A stretch of 64,000 nt of DNA from Paracoccus wurundjeri (GCF_030678915.1 NZ_JAUUTZ010000004.1:62001-126000), one strand, 5' to 3'. Positions 1 to 9,061 are shown, counted from the first letter of the stretch. A program made the numbers and translations. The notes: generated by a model not told the origin, from the sequence alone.

Positions 1-330
1 GATCTTCTTGCGGCCTTCATCGGCACCCTTGGCAAGCGCATCACGGACCTTCCGGTCGTCCCAGGAATTCATCGAGCTTCGTTCCAGAAGCGGTGTCTCG
101 GGATAGACGTCAAGGAGTTCCGGATAGGTCGGCCCCGAAAAGCCGTCGGTCTCGACTGTGGTGATCGTTACCGGTACGCCGAAGACCTTGGCCGCCTTGG
201 CCAGCGCCACCGTATTGTTCTTCAGCACCTGCCGATCGATCGATTGTACGCCAAAGGCCATCTGAGGCTGGTGGTCGATGAAGATGACCTGGCTGTTCTG
301 TGGGGTGAGGACGTCGAGTTTGCTGGACAT
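1..330 (-). CDS. Isochorismatase-family cysteine hydrolase (partial, C-terminus outside window)
   Basis: This gene is open to the left edge, so only the first 110 residues are visible. They begin MSSKLDVLTPQNSQVIFID and continue through HQPQMAFGV, a VPVTITTVE strand and a TYPELLDVYP segment. This is the usual start of YcaC/nicotinamidase-like hydrolases: the Asp of the catalytic Asp-Lys-Cys triad lies in the FIDHQPQM segment, and the Lys and Cys would follow beyond or near the edge. An AGGAGA ribosome site lies just upstream of the ATG at 330. It is the last visible gene of a four-gene minus-strand operon with a ring-cleaving dioxygenase. The substrate cannot be told. Confidence 0.8.
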   Translation of the reverse strand, partial: MSSKLDVLTPQNSQVIFIDHQPQMAFGVQSIDRQVLKNNTVALAKAAKVFGVPVTITTVETDGFSGPTYPELLDVYPETPLLERSSMNSWDDRKVRDALAKGADEGRKKI

Positions 331-372
331 GAATGGTCTCCTGGAAACGGGGGTGAATAAATGGGATGCGCC

Positions 373-624
373 TCAGGCGGCGTCACGATCCTTCGCCACT
401 TCCTTGGAAGTTTTGAGCGCGAAGGATTTTTCATGCAGGCAGGCCTGCACGAAACTCGTATGACCCTTCAGCCATTGGATTCCGGCTTCACCGGCGAGCA
501 TGCCAAGAAGGCCAAGCAGGGCGATAATCGGAGGGGCAGGGGATCTCACCGACAAAAGGCCGTAGATCACACCGATCCCAAGACCCACGGCGAGGGAAAT
601 GAAATAAGGCTGTACTTGGCTCAT
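373..624 (-). CDS. XapX domain protein (small two-helix membrane protein)
   Basis: An 83-residue protein with two hydrophobic segments, about residues 7-24 and 30-47, separated by the SVRSPAPP turn that typifies the XapX family (DUF1427). The C-terminal half is soluble and charged, and longer than in minimal XapX proteins. The ATG at 624 follows an AGGAG site by eight bases and overlaps the stop of the upstream hydrolase by four bases (ATGA), so translation is coupled. XapX proteins often sit beside isochorismatase-type hydrolases and LysR regulators, as here, but their biochemical role is unknown. Confidence 0.75.
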   Translation of the reverse strand: MSQVQPYFISLAVGLGIGVIYGLLSVRSPAPPIIALLGLLGMLAGEAGIQWLKGHTSFVQACLHEKSFALKTSKEVAKDRDAA

Positions 625-1250
625 TGGATGAACTCCTGTCCAACGGGTGTCCGCATGAACTGCGCGAGCGCGTTAAGTTCTGCAGGGCGGATTTCATGGC
701 CGCCCGCTTCGATCACGCTTTCCACTTGGGCTTCCTGCTTCGAAAACCAGTCGATCAGTGCCAGCGACTGCGGCAGCGGACAAATCGGGTCTTGTCGTCC
801 TGCACTGATGAAGACGGGTCGCCCCTTGAGGTCGGGTTGCGGATCGGGGGTCCAGGGGATCAGCGGGTGCAGCAGCGCTGCCCGGTCGAAAAGCCTGGGT
901 TGTCTGAACAGCATTGCGGCAAGGATGTTGGCGCCGTTGGAATAGCCGAGCGCATAAAACCGTCTGCCCGCGTATTGACGCCGGATACCGTCCACGAAGC
1001 CCAGCATCCTGCCGGTGCGGACGGACAGGTCTTTCATGTCGTAGATACCCTCGCCGGTGCGACGGAAAAACCGGTTCGCACCGGATTCAGAGACATCCCC
1101 ACGCGGCGCGATGAGTCCCGCATCAGGAAGAATCTGCCGCATAATATCGGTGAACTGATGCTCGTCACCGCCGGTTCCGTGCAGGGCGAGGACGACTGGT
1201 GCATCCGCCGCGCCGTCGTGACGATAATGGATATAAGCCGCGTCTTTCAT
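621..1250 (-). CDS. Alpha/beta hydrolase, phospholipase/carboxylesterase type (MhqD-like)
   Basis: A 209-residue alpha/beta hydrolase. The oxyanion strand ALHGTGGDE is near residues 23-31, the nucleophile elbow GYSNG near 97-101 carries the catalytic Ser, an Asp lies in SAGRQDPICP, and the His is in EAGGHEI near the C-terminus. Length and motifs fit the YpfH/MhqD carboxylesterase group. In Firmicutes MhqD is encoded with the dioxygenase MhqO and helps remove quinones; the same pairing here supports a related role, which is inferred. The ATG at 1250 follows a GGAGAA site. Confidence 0.8.
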   Translation of the reverse strand: MKDAAYIHYRHDGAADAPVVLALHGTGGDEHQFTDIMRQILPDAGLIAPRGDVSESGANRFFRRTGEGIYDMKDLSVRTGRMLGFVDGIRRQYAGRRFYALGYSNGANILAAMLFRQPRLFDRAALLHPLIPWTPDPQPDLKGRPVFISAGRQDPICPLPQSLALIDWFSKQEAQVESVIEAGGHEIRPAELNALAQFMRTPVGQEFIQ

Positions 1251-1297
1251 GACAGTTCTCCTTGATCTGGCTTCGTTTTCGCGAGGAAAACGAGTCT

Positions 1298-2230
1298 TCA
1301 GCCGGACAGCGGAACAAGCCCTGCCTCGATGCGCTTGCGAATAGGCTCGTAGCGGGTCGGCAGTTTGAGGGCTTCGCCCAGATGTGCTGTATCCTCATCC
1401 CGATCAAACCCGGGTTCGTTGGTGGCTACCTCGAACAGAACTCCGCCAGGGGTACGGAAATAGATTGCCTGGAAATAATCCCGGTCAATCACCGGCGTGA
1501 CCTGGTAACCGGTATCCATCAATGCCCCGCGTATCTCGAGCTGTGCCGCATGATCGGGGACGGCGAAGGCGATGTGATGAACCGATCCCGCTCCCTGGCG
1601 GGCGAAATGTGACCGGGGCAGCGACTCAAGATCGATCGTATCCGCGCCATTCCCGCCGGGAATGACAAAACGGGTGACGTTACCTTCTGTCTCGGAGAGC
1701 CGATAGCCCATGAATGCCAGAAGTTCCTCTGTTGCAGCGGTATCCTGCAAGCGCAGTCTTGCACCGCTGAAGCCGCGGATTGCCGCGTCATCGGGGATCC
1801 CTGCGCCGGTCCAGCCCGCGCGCCCGTCATCGCCTAGTTCAATCAGCGAAAACCCGTCACCGTCCGGTCCCTGGAACCTCAGCCTGCTGGTCCCGAACGT
1901 CGTGTCCTCTTCGAGACCTGCGACACCCTTTGCCGCAAACCGCTTCCTCCAGAAGGACAGCGATCCCTTCGGCACCGAAAACTGGGTTTCCCCGACTTCG
2001 CCGACACCGGGACGTCCCCGGACGATGTGCGGAAAGGGGAAGTAGGTCATTACCGTGCCCGGCGTGCCTGTCTCGTCACCATAGTAGAGGTGATAGACGC
2101 TTGGCTCATCGAAATTAACGGTCTTCTTCACACGGCGAAGTCCAAGCGTATCGGTGAAAAATGCGTTGTTCTGGCGGGCATCCGCCGCCATCGAGGTGAC
2201 GTGATGCAGGCCCTTGATCTGACTGATCAT
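1298..2230 (-). CDS. Ring-cleaving dioxygenase, two VOC domains (MhqO-like)
   Basis: A 310-residue protein with two vicinal-oxygen-chelate modules (about residues 1-135 and 150-290). Metal-ligand candidates are the His in GLHHVT near the N-terminus, the His in SVHHIAFAV, and the Glu in VLFEVATNEPGF. This architecture fits MhqO/LinE-type extradiol enzymes that open hydroquinones or catechols with Fe(II) and O2. The ATG at 2230 is chosen because the conserved ISQIKGLHHVTSM block follows at once and an AAAGG site lies upstream; the reading frame stays open to 2278. It is the first gene of the operon, diverging from a LysR regulator. Confidence 0.85.
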   Translation of the reverse strand: MISQIKGLHHVTSMAADARQNNAFFTDTLGLRRVKKTVNFDEPSVYHLYYGDETGTPGTVMTYFPFPHIVRGRPGVGEVGETQFSVPKGSLSFWRKRFAAKGVAGLEEDTTFGTSRLRFQGPDGDGFSLIELGDDGRAGWTGAGIPDDAAIRGFSGARLRLQDTAATEELLAFMGYRLSETEGNVTRFVIPGGNGADTIDLESLPRSHFARQGAGSVHHIAFAVPDHAAQLEIRGALMDTGYQVTPVIDRDYFQAIYFRTPGGVLFEVATNEPGFDRDEDTAHLGEALKLPTRYEPIRKRIEAGLVPLSG

Positions 2231-2302
2231 GATTTGCCTTTCCGCGGCATGACCGCATTGCAACCTTGTTGATCGCAATTTAGTGCAATTGATACTTGCC
2301 TG

Positions 2303-2338
2303 GAATTGACGTAATAGTTAGCTTTGAATTACGTAAAT
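2303..2338. promoter_or_regulatory. Probable LysR operator between the dioxygenase operon and lysR
   Basis: A perfect 7-bp inverted repeat, ACGTAAT at 2309-2315 and ATTACGT at 2328-2334, is separated by 12 bases. The wider sequence is also a near direct repeat (GAATTGACGTAA at 2303 and GAATTACGTAA at 2326). Position, symmetry and AT-rich content fit a LysR-family recognition site controlling both directions. Confidence 0.5.
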
Positions 2339-2351
2339 CGTAATAATTGAC

Positions 2352-3251
2352 ATGAATGAGCTCAAAGCCCTCAGGGTATTCCTGCTCGCCGCCCAGGCTC
2401 GAAATTTTGCCCAGGTCGCGCGAGACATGAACATGACGCCGGCCTCTGTTACCCGGACGATTGCCGCGCTGGAGGCACAATTCGGCGTGCAGCTCTTTGT
2501 GCGTACGACGCGGCAGGTTTCGCTTACCTGCGATGGCGCGATCTTTGCGGCGCGACTCGCCCCGGCCGTACGAGCGCTCGATAATGCGCGGGCCGAGTTG
2601 ATGAATGCCAACAAGGCAGATGAAGGTCTTTTGCGCATCAACGCGCCGATGTCATTGGGGCAACGGGTGCTGCCGCAAATTCTATGTGGTTTTCGGAAGC
2701 TCTATCCGAAAATTGACGTCCAGATTTCCTTGACCGACCAGCTGCTGGATATGCTTGTGGAAGATTTCGACCTTGCCGTCAGGATATCGGAGCCCCCCTC
2801 CGACAAGTTCACGATCTGGCGCAAGATCTGCACCATCAAGCGCATACTCGTTGCCGCTCCGGGAACACCCTACGCGACTTTCCGGCATCCCGACGAACTG
2901 GAGGCGGATGCCTGTCTGGGCTATACATCCGACCGGCACCGTGAACGCTGGGAGCTTTCGGATGGAGGTGCCAGCGTCACGATCTTGGCAGGACGCACGA
3001 TCTCGGCAAATAATGGCGAGGTGCTGGCCCGCATGTCCGCTGATGGTGCTGGCGTCGCGCTTTTGCCGGTTTTCATTGTGGCAGAATATCTCCGGTCCGG
3101 GCGTCTTGTTCAGATCCTGCCCAGTTGGTGCCCGCCGCAACTTTGGCTGACGCTTTACTATCCACCCTATCAGAAGATGCCGCCAAGAATCGCGTCGTTT
3201 TCGGACTTCTTCGAACATGAGATTCCTGCACTGGTCACGGCGTTGGAATAG
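2352..3251 (+). CDS. LysR-family transcriptional regulator
   Basis: A 299-residue LysR protein. The N-terminal winged helix-turn-helix (about residues 5-60) includes FAQVARDMNMTPASVTRTIAA, followed by the linker helix and a periplasmic-binding-like effector domain from about residue 90. It diverges from the dioxygenase operon and shares a 121-base promoter region with it, so it very likely controls that operon, probably in response to an aromatic or quinone compound (inference). No convincing Shine-Dalgarno precedes the ATG. Confidence 0.85.
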   Translation: MNELKALRVFLLAAQARNFAQVARDMNMTPASVTRTIAALEAQFGVQLFVRTTRQVSLTCDGAIFAARLAPAVRALDNARAELMNANKADEGLLRINAPMSLGQRVLPQILCGFRKLYPKIDVQISLTDQLLDMLVEDFDLAVRISEPPSDKFTIWRKICTIKRILVAAPGTPYATFRHPDELEADACLGYTSDRHRERWELSDGGASVTILAGRTISANNGEVLARMSADGAGVALLPVFIVAEYLRSGRLVQILPSWCPPQLWLTLYYPPYQKMPPRIASFSDFFEHEIPALVTALE

Positions 3252-3350
3252 AGGCGCATCTGTTCGCAAGGCGCAACGCCGATGACTGCCTGCCGGATGG
3301 ATTTGCGCGATCAACCCTGCCCACACCGATATCAGGCACTGCCTACCCGG

Positions 3351-4754
3351 TCAGGGCGAGCGGGCGGTATCGATGGAGCTTGATATGTCGATCAGCTTTT
3401 CTTCCCAGACGTGTTTTTCAGGAATATCGGCAGTCATCAATTCGAACTTGCTGTCAAGCCAATCCGGTGCTGCCTCCTTGATATCGGCACCCGAGAATCC
3501 GTGACCGGACCGCTCAATTATATTTCCATCCTGCAATGCCAGTTTTAGCTTGAAGCTCCACCCTTTCTTCTCGCCATTTCCGCAGATATCGATTGTTTCG
3601 GAACATTTCCGAATATGCGGATCGTGCAAAAGCTCTTCAGTGACCGATCTTGGATCGTCCAAATCCACGTGCAATGCCGCCGCCGTCATGAAGGGCACGC
3701 TATATTGCGCCGACATGATATCGTCGGGTTGCGGAATATTGTGGTGAGACAAAACCTTATCGCTCATTTCCAGAGAGATTCCGGCAATATCCCGTGGCTT
3801 GAGACCATGTTGCCCGACGGTCTCGCGAAGCGCTTCGGCTGGTCCATGCACGGTGATATGGGCAGCATAGCGCTTGAAGCAGGTTTGCCGGATTTCCCAT
3901 TTCTCGCCCAGATCACGCGTCAGAAGAGAAGGATCCGAATGCTCGCAATAGGCGTCCAGCAATCCGAAACGGCCTTCCAGAACGGCCAACGGGCCCTCGA
4001 AGCCACGCCGCGACAGTGCGGCGGCGGTCATACCGGCTTCGGCAGCGCGACCCAGATGCAGGCGCTTGACCATCCCCCCGTCGCCCGCTTTCGCGAAGGC
4101 CAGAAGCCCGCCGCCCAGCGACCCCGCGATGCCAAAGGCGCGGGCCAGCTGATCGGCATTCATACCCGTCAACACAGCTGAAACGGTTGCTGCACCGAAT
4201 GCTCCGGTCAGGCCGGGGGCGTGAAAACCGCGTGTCTCGGGGGAATGCATGGTCGCGGCCCCAATCCGGTACATTATTTCGCATCCGGCGATGATTGCGA
4301 CGATTACCCGATCGGCAGTTAACGATGGATCGGCAAGAGCATGAGCCAATGCGGGAAGCGCCACAGTCGCGCCCGGATGCACGCCGGCACCAGGACTGCG
4401 CAAGCTGTCAAGCTCATAGGCGTGGCACATTGTCCCCAACAGCAGACCTGCCTGCGGCAGTGGCAGGGCCAGCCCCCGAAAGCCCTCGATCGGAACCTGT
4501 GGCCGTCCGCCAAGATCGCGCAGATGCTCTGCCACCGCCTGTGCCCACGGGAAGCGCGCGCCGAACAGTGCGCATCCCGCCGCATCCTTCAGGATCGCGG
4601 CGGCGAGTGGCGGAATATCCTGCGGCACGCGATCCAGACGCAGATCGCAGGCGAAACGCGCCAGCTTTTCCGCGGCGGTCGCCCCAAGCCGGTCGTTATG
4701 CTTCATGTCTGTGGATGAAACGCCCTGCATGCTTTGCTCCGTGCTTCTAGCCAT
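3351..4754 (-). CDS. MmgE/PrpD family protein (first of three in the locus)
   Basis: About 467 residues, a normal MmgE/PrpD length. The family carries 2-methylcitrate dehydratase, cis-aconitate decarboxylase and iminodisuccinate epimerase. Visible family segments are CHAYELDSLRSPGAGVHPGA, the helix-rich MVKRLHLGRAAEAGM stretch and the C-terminal FKRYAAHITVHGPAEAL. The ELDS motif replaces the ELDD/DFDD seen in the two paralogs here. The ATG at 4754 is chosen because it gives the same length as the paralogs; the frame is open to 4814, and 4706 is another possible start. It lies last in the minus-strand operon, 14 bases after the cyclodeaminase stop. Confidence 0.8.
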   Translation of the reverse strand: MARSTEQSMQGVSSTDMKHNDRLGATAAEKLARFACDLRLDRVPQDIPPLAAAILKDAAGCALFGARFPWAQAVAEHLRDLGGRPQVPIEGFRGLALPLPQAGLLLGTMCHAYELDSLRSPGAGVHPGATVALPALAHALADPSLTADRVIVAIIAGCEIMYRIGAATMHSPETRGFHAPGLTGAFGAATVSAVLTGMNADQLARAFGIAGSLGGGLLAFAKAGDGGMVKRLHLGRAAEAGMTAAALSRRGFEGPLAVLEGRFGLLDAYCEHSDPSLLTRDLGEKWEIRQTCFKRYAAHITVHGPAEALRETVGQHGLKPRDIAGISLEMSDKVLSHHNIPQPDDIMSAQYSVPFMTAAALHVDLDDPRSVTEELLHDPHIRKCSETIDICGNGEKKGWSFKLKLALQDGNIIERSGHGFSGADIKEAAPDWLDSKFELMTADIPEKHVWEEKLIDISSSIDTARSP

Positions 4755-4768
4755 ACCGTTCCGCCATC

Positions 4769-5869
4769 CTAGTTTCGTATGTCTTGCAGGAAGCCATCGG
4801 CGGGCTTGGACCATTCCATCCCTGCACCGGCCCGCAGGGCAGCCTCGTAAACCTCGCCCGCGGCGGCGGCGAATTGAATGCCGTGGATATTACCGCGCTG
4901 CGAGAAGGTGATCTGTTCCGCGTCCCGTCGCATTGTATGGCTGCCGCATTCCACCAGCGTTCGTTCCACCCCTTCGGTGAAATGCGCGAATTGTGCGGTT
5001 CCGCCAAAGGCCAGCCTGGTGGGGGCGTTGGAATAGACCATCGATTCCTCGTCATGCTTCCAGTCATCGAAGCCAAGCGGTGCGGTTGCGGTGCCGAAGC
5101 GCAATGCATAGTCGACGAGCGCCACTGCCTCGTTGGTCAGCCCTCCGCCAATGGCGGTGATATGCATGCCCTTGGCAAGCAGAGAGACATCGACGACGGG
5201 TTCCGCCGAATTGGTGCAGGAACACAGCAGATCAGCCCCCCGCGCCGCCTCTTCAGGAGAGGCGCATGCCAGCGTTTCGATGCCGGTTTCGTTCCGCATT
5301 CTGGTAGCAAAATCCGCACAATGGGCAGGCGTAGGGCTGAAGACCCGGATCTGGCGCAAAGGACGCTCGTGCCGGATGGCGAGGACATGACTTTCTGCCA
5401 TGCCTCCCGAACCAAGAATAGCCAGTATTTCGGCATCGGGCCGCGCCAGCAACCGCACGCCCAGGGCACTGTCGCAACCAACCCGCATCCGCTGTAACCA
5501 GCCATCCTGCATGACGCATAAAAGCCGTCCGTCGCGCGGATCAAACAGCAGTACCAGCCCCAGATACCTGCCGGGCTGCCCTGCCCATTTCCGTTTTCGC
5601 AAACCCCGCGGGCCGCTTTCGCGTTCGACACGATCTGATTTCACGCGCAACGCGGCATAGGGCCGCTGGTCATTTGTACCCGCATCGGCCCCGACGGCGA
5701 GCCCCAGCTGATAGCCCTGATCGGGTCCGGGACCGGGCAGCTGCACGTCCAGGCGAGGCGGGGTCACGCCCCCGCCCTGCGCAAAGCGGCGGTAAGTCCG
5801 CTCCAATCTGTCCGTCATCCGCCGGGGCTCCAGAACCCGCTGCACATCGGCATTGTCAAGATAAAGCAT
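4769..5869 (-). CDS. Ornithine cyclodeaminase/mu-crystallin family protein
   Basis: A 366-residue protein with the OCD fold: N-terminal substrate lobe, then a Rossmann nucleotide site at GSGGMAESH (about residues 153-161), and the LCSCTNS and HITAIGG segments. Members include ornithine cyclodeaminase, ketimine reductases, alanine dehydrogenase and the iminosuccinate reductase of the beta-hydroxyaspartate cycle of Paracoccus. With three MmgE/PrpD proteins and a tricarboxylate transporter nearby, an NAD(P)-linked imine reductase acting on an amino- or imino-polycarboxylate is more plausible than ornithine metabolism (inference). An AGGAAG site precedes the ATG; the gene begins nine bases after the permease stop. 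Confidence 0.8.
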   Translation of the reverse strand: MLYLDNADVQRVLEPRRMTDRLERTYRRFAQGGGVTPPRLDVQLPGPGPDQGYQLGLAVGADAGTNDQRPYAALRVKSDRVERESGPRGLRKRKWAGQPGRYLGLVLLFDPRDGRLLCVMQDGWLQRMRVGCDSALGVRLLARPDAEILAILGSGGMAESHVLAIRHERPLRQIRVFSPTPAHCADFATRMRNETGIETLACASPEEAARGADLLCSCTNSAEPVVDVSLLAKGMHITAIGGGLTNEAVALVDYALRFGTATAPLGFDDWKHDEESMVYSNAPTRLAFGGTAQFAHFTEGVERTLVECGSHTMRRDAEQITFSQRGNIHGIQFAAAAGEVYEAALRAGAGMEWSKPADGFLQDIRN

Positions 5870-5878
5870 TCTGCTTCC

Positions 5879-7870
5879 TCACCACAGCCGATAGATGAAA
5901 CGACTGGCCGGCAGCAAATCCTGAAGATAGCCTTCCGGGAATTGCAGCAGCAAGACATTGGCCAGTACGATCTCGATCAGCAGGATCACTACCGCTCCGG
6001 ATAGCGCGCCAATCCAGCCAAGCCTTGCCTTGCTGCGCAGGAAACCCAGCACATAAAGCGGCGCGGCATAGATGAAGCCGATCAGATAGCTCAGCGCCGG
6101 AAGAACCAGAATCCAACCCAGCAACCGAAAGCTGCCCGGTGTGCTGCCGTCGCCACCGGCCTCGGTATCGGTGATCAATCCGGGCCAGGGCGCGCGACGG
6201 ATCATGCCGAACACCATCCAGGCGCAGAAGGCCAGCATCAATGCGCAGACACTGACCGGAAAAACCCATGCAAGGAAACGTAGCTGCAGCAACGTCGCAA
6301 TGAACCACACCCCGACAGCCATAACGATCAGCGTGAAACCGATCTGCACTCCCAGCGTGCCGAGGGATGCCTCGTATTCGCCGCGTTCGGCGTCGCTGAC
6401 CGAATGCGCGCGATTACGCCAGGCATATATCAGCGAGATCGCCGCCAGCACCATGATAACAACCGAGATCGGTCGCAGGAACAGGTCCCAGCCGTAGATC
6501 TGGACACTGCGATAGAGCGCAGCCTCCAGTCGCGGTGCCAGCACGAAGCCGATCAGCAATGCAGCACGCGACCAGCCCAGACGTTTCATGAAGATGCCCA
6601 GAACGCCGATGGCGACCAGCGTGATGAGGTCACCCCATTCACGCGTCGCCTGATAGGCCGACAGAAACACCATTACCAGAAGGAAGGGCGCGACCCGTGC
6701 AAAGGGGATAACCGTCACATGCGAAATCGGCTTGGCCAGCAGCACGCTGATCGCGGTGCCCAGAATATTGGCCAGCGCAATGGACCAGATGATCAGGAAA
6801 ACCAGATCCATATGGCTGGTTACCATTGGCCGTCCGGGTGTAATTCCGATCACCACCAGGCCGCCAAGCAGCAGCGCCATCGTGCCCGAACCGGGAATCC
6901 CGAAGAACAGCGTCGGGATAAGAGCGCCGCCTTCTTTCGCGTTGGCAGCGGATTCCGGGCCAATCACGCCGCGAATGTCGCCTTTGCCGAACCGGGATTT
7001 GTCTTTCGAGGTCTGTACGACATGGCCATAGGCGATCCAATCGATCACCGATCCGCCCAAGCCGGGCAACGCCCCGACGATGGCGCCGATAAATGAACAA
7101 CGCAAAACGATCCACCAATGCCGCAGCACATCCCGGATGCCTTGCATCCAGCCGCCACCCAGCGCACCGGCTTCGGAAATACGTGCATGTTTGCGCAATA
7201 CATCAATGATCTCTGGAAAGGCGAAAATCCCCAGCGCCACGACAACCAGCGGGATCCCGTCCGAGAGATAGATCGTGTCGAAGGTAAAACGGTACTCGGC
7301 CGTTGCCTGCGATGCGCCGATGGTGCCCAGAAGCAACCCGATGCAGCAGGAAGCAAGTCCCTTGGCCATACTGGGACCCGTTAACATACCCACAAGCGTT
7401 AGCGCGAAAACCACCAGCATCAATTGTTCGCCGAAACCCACAGCCAGTAGCACCGGCTTGGCGAGGACGAAGGCAATAGACAGGAGTAAGGCCCCGAAGA
7501 TACCGCCCAGCATGGAACTGATAAACGCCGCGCTCAATGCGCGCGCCGCCATACCCTGCCGGGCCAATGGGAAGCCGTCCAGCACCGTCGCCTGCGCGCT
7601 CGAGCCGCCCGGCACCCCGACCAGAACCGACATGAACGTGTCAGAAGTCGAGGTTGTGGAAGACAGCCCGATCATCATCGCCAAGGCGAGTCCCGGGTCC
7701 ATTCCGAACAGAAAGGGCATGATGATCGCCATACCGGCGATCCCGCCCAGTCCCGGAATGAGGCCAATGGTCAACCCGATTGTGACTCCCATAAACAGAT
7801 ACAGGAAATGCGTTGGCGAAAGCAGCGTCAGTAATGCTTCGATCGCATATTGAAAGATAGTAGCGTCCAT
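5879..7870 (-). CDS. tctA: TTT transporter permease, TctA fused to TctB
   Basis: A 663-residue inner-membrane protein. Residues 1 to about 500 are a TctA large permease with many membrane helices and the signature segments GLIPGLGGIAGM, SVLVGVPGGSSAQATVLDG, GALPGLGGSVIDWIAYG and TLFFGIPGSGTMA. The last 150 residues hold about four further helices in the pattern of the small TctB subunit, which is absent as a separate gene. So this is a TctA-TctB fusion. It would import a tri- or dicarboxylate delivered by the TctC receptor encoded upstream. A hairpin lies between tctC and this gene. Confidence 0.9.
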   Translation of the reverse strand: MDATIFQYAIEALLTLLSPTHFLYLFMGVTIGLTIGLIPGLGGIAGMAIIMPFLFGMDPGLALAMMIGLSSTTSTSDTFMSVLVGVPGGSSAQATVLDGFPLARQGMAARALSAAFISSMLGGIFGALLLSIAFVLAKPVLLAVGFGEQLMLVVFALTLVGMLTGPSMAKGLASCCIGLLLGTIGASQATAEYRFTFDTIYLSDGIPLVVVALGIFAFPEIIDVLRKHARISEAGALGGGWMQGIRDVLRHWWIVLRCSFIGAIVGALPGLGGSVIDWIAYGHVVQTSKDKSRFGKGDIRGVIGPESAANAKEGGALIPTLFFGIPGSGTMALLLGGLVVIGITPGRPMVTSHMDLVFLIIWSIALANILGTAISVLLAKPISHVTVIPFARVAPFLLVMVFLSAYQATREWGDLITLVAIGVLGIFMKRLGWSRAALLIGFVLAPRLEAALYRSVQIYGWDLFLRPISVVIMVLAAISLIYAWRNRAHSVSDAERGEYEASLGTLGVQIGFTLIVMAVGVWFIATLLQLRFLAWVFPVSVCALMLAFCAWMVFGMIRRAPWPGLITDTEAGGDGSTPGSFRLLGWILVLPALSYLIGFIYAAPLYVLGFLRSKARLGWIGALSGAVVILLIEIVLANVLLLQFPEGYLQDLLPASRFIYRLW

Positions 7871-7898
7871 CTGAATATTATCCTGGGCCGTATGAAGG

Positions 7899-7922
7899 GC
7901 TGGGACAAATCACTGTCCCAGC
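7899..7922 (-). promoter_or_regulatory. Intercistronic hairpin between tctC and tctAB
   Basis: A perfect 9-bp inverted repeat, GCTGGGACA at 7899-7907 and TGTCCCAGC at 7914-7922, with a six-base loop. No T-run follows on the minus strand, so it is more likely an mRNA-stabilising or attenuating stem that keeps receptor expression above permease expression than a full terminator. Confidence 0.6.
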
Positions 7923-7939
7923 ATTAGGCGGCAGTGGGC

Positions 7940-9061
7940 TTAACGTGACACGTCAAATTCACTTTCAAGCCAATCGAACAGCCAGGCGCGGGCCTCGTCG
8001 GACATTTCGAGACTTGCTTTGAATACCGTTTCGGCATCGGCGCCGACCCGTTGCGGATATTCACCAAGGGTTGCCTGTGCCGCCTCGGTCTTGAATTCGT
8101 CGCCTTCCACTGCCGCTTCGGCGGCATCGGCATATTGAGCCACGATTTCGTCTGACGTATCAGCCGGAAGGACCAGCATCTTCGAGCCCATAACCCGGAT
8201 ATTGAATGCGGCTTTCCAGACTTCGTATTCGATACCCTCCAACGGCTTGCCATTGATTGCCTCGTAGATTTCGAGGAAGGTCGGAACGTCAGGCAGCATC
8301 GGGTCCCGCACGATTTTCCCGTTTTCCTCGAAGCCAAGCGTAAAGAGCGGACGCGCCGTCCCGTCATCCACAAGCGGTTTCACGGCTTGCGCCCATGATG
8401 CCATATTGTCGTAATTCAACCCGAATTCACCCCGCTCGAATCCGGCGCGGGTCTCCGCGTTGCTAAGGCCGAACACATATTGCGGCTTGATCCCAAGCAA
8501 CGAAAAGGACAGCAGGACCGGCAAATCCGACGAGGTTGGCCCCGATGCGCCGTAGATCGGCGGGTTCTCGATAAGTTGCCGGACATTCTCGACGGAATCG
8601 TCAGAGGTCGCCATATCGGTACTTGCATAGACCAGCAGCCCGAAAGGAGAAGCGAGGAAGGGGCGGAAGCTTGGCAGATCATATTCGACCGCCGGGTCTT
8701 TCAGCAGATACTGGAAAAAGGTTCCCGTGGCGATTGCGGCAATATCCAGCCCGTCCGGATTGGCCCGGGCGGCAAACTGGTTGATACCCCGCACCGAACC
8801 ACCCCCGTCGATATTCTCGACAATGATGGTCGGCTGACCGGGAAGGTGCTTTTCCAGCCCGATCGCGAATAACCGGCCATGAATGGTCGAACCGCTCCCC
8901 TCCTGATAGGGGATGATCATATTGACCCGCTCGCCGGACAAATCGGTTTGCGCCTGGGCAGGCGCGGCAAATCCAAGGCCAAACCCGGTCACCGCGACAA
9001 GCACGCCGCGCCGTGCGCGGCGCGAAACCGCGGGCCAAAGATTCGTTAATCTGATGTTCAT
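7940..9061 (-). CDS. tctC: TctC/Bug-type tripartite tricarboxylate receptor
   Basis: A 373-residue periplasmic receptor. The signal peptide spans about residues 1-38, with twin arginines (SRRARRG), a hydrophobic stretch VLVAVTGFGLGFAA and an AQAQ cleavage site. The mature part contains NMIIPYQEGSGSTIHGRLFA and IIVENIDGGGSVRGINQFA, the two ligand-loop regions of TctC/Bug proteins, where the usual neutral PGG...D loop is replaced by EGSGST. A strong GGGAGGAT site precedes the ATG. It precedes its permease in the same operon. The ligand is probably a polycarboxylate (inference from context). Confidence 0.85.
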   Translation of the reverse strand: MNIRLTNLWPAVSRRARRGVLVAVTGFGLGFAAPAQAQTDLSGERVNMIIPYQEGSGSTIHGRLFAIGLEKHLPGQPTIIVENIDGGGSVRGINQFAARANPDGLDIAAIATGTFFQYLLKDPAVEYDLPSFRPFLASPFGLLVYASTDMATSDDSVENVRQLIENPPIYGASGPTSSDLPVLLSFSLLGIKPQYVFGLSNAETRAGFERGEFGLNYDNMASWAQAVKPLVDDGTARPLFTLGFEENGKIVRDPMLPDVPTFLEIYEAINGKPLEGIEYEVWKAAFNIRVMGSKMLVLPADTSDEIVAQYADAAEAAVEGDEFKTEAAQATLGEYPQRVGADAETVFKASLEMSDEARAWLFDWLESEFDVSR

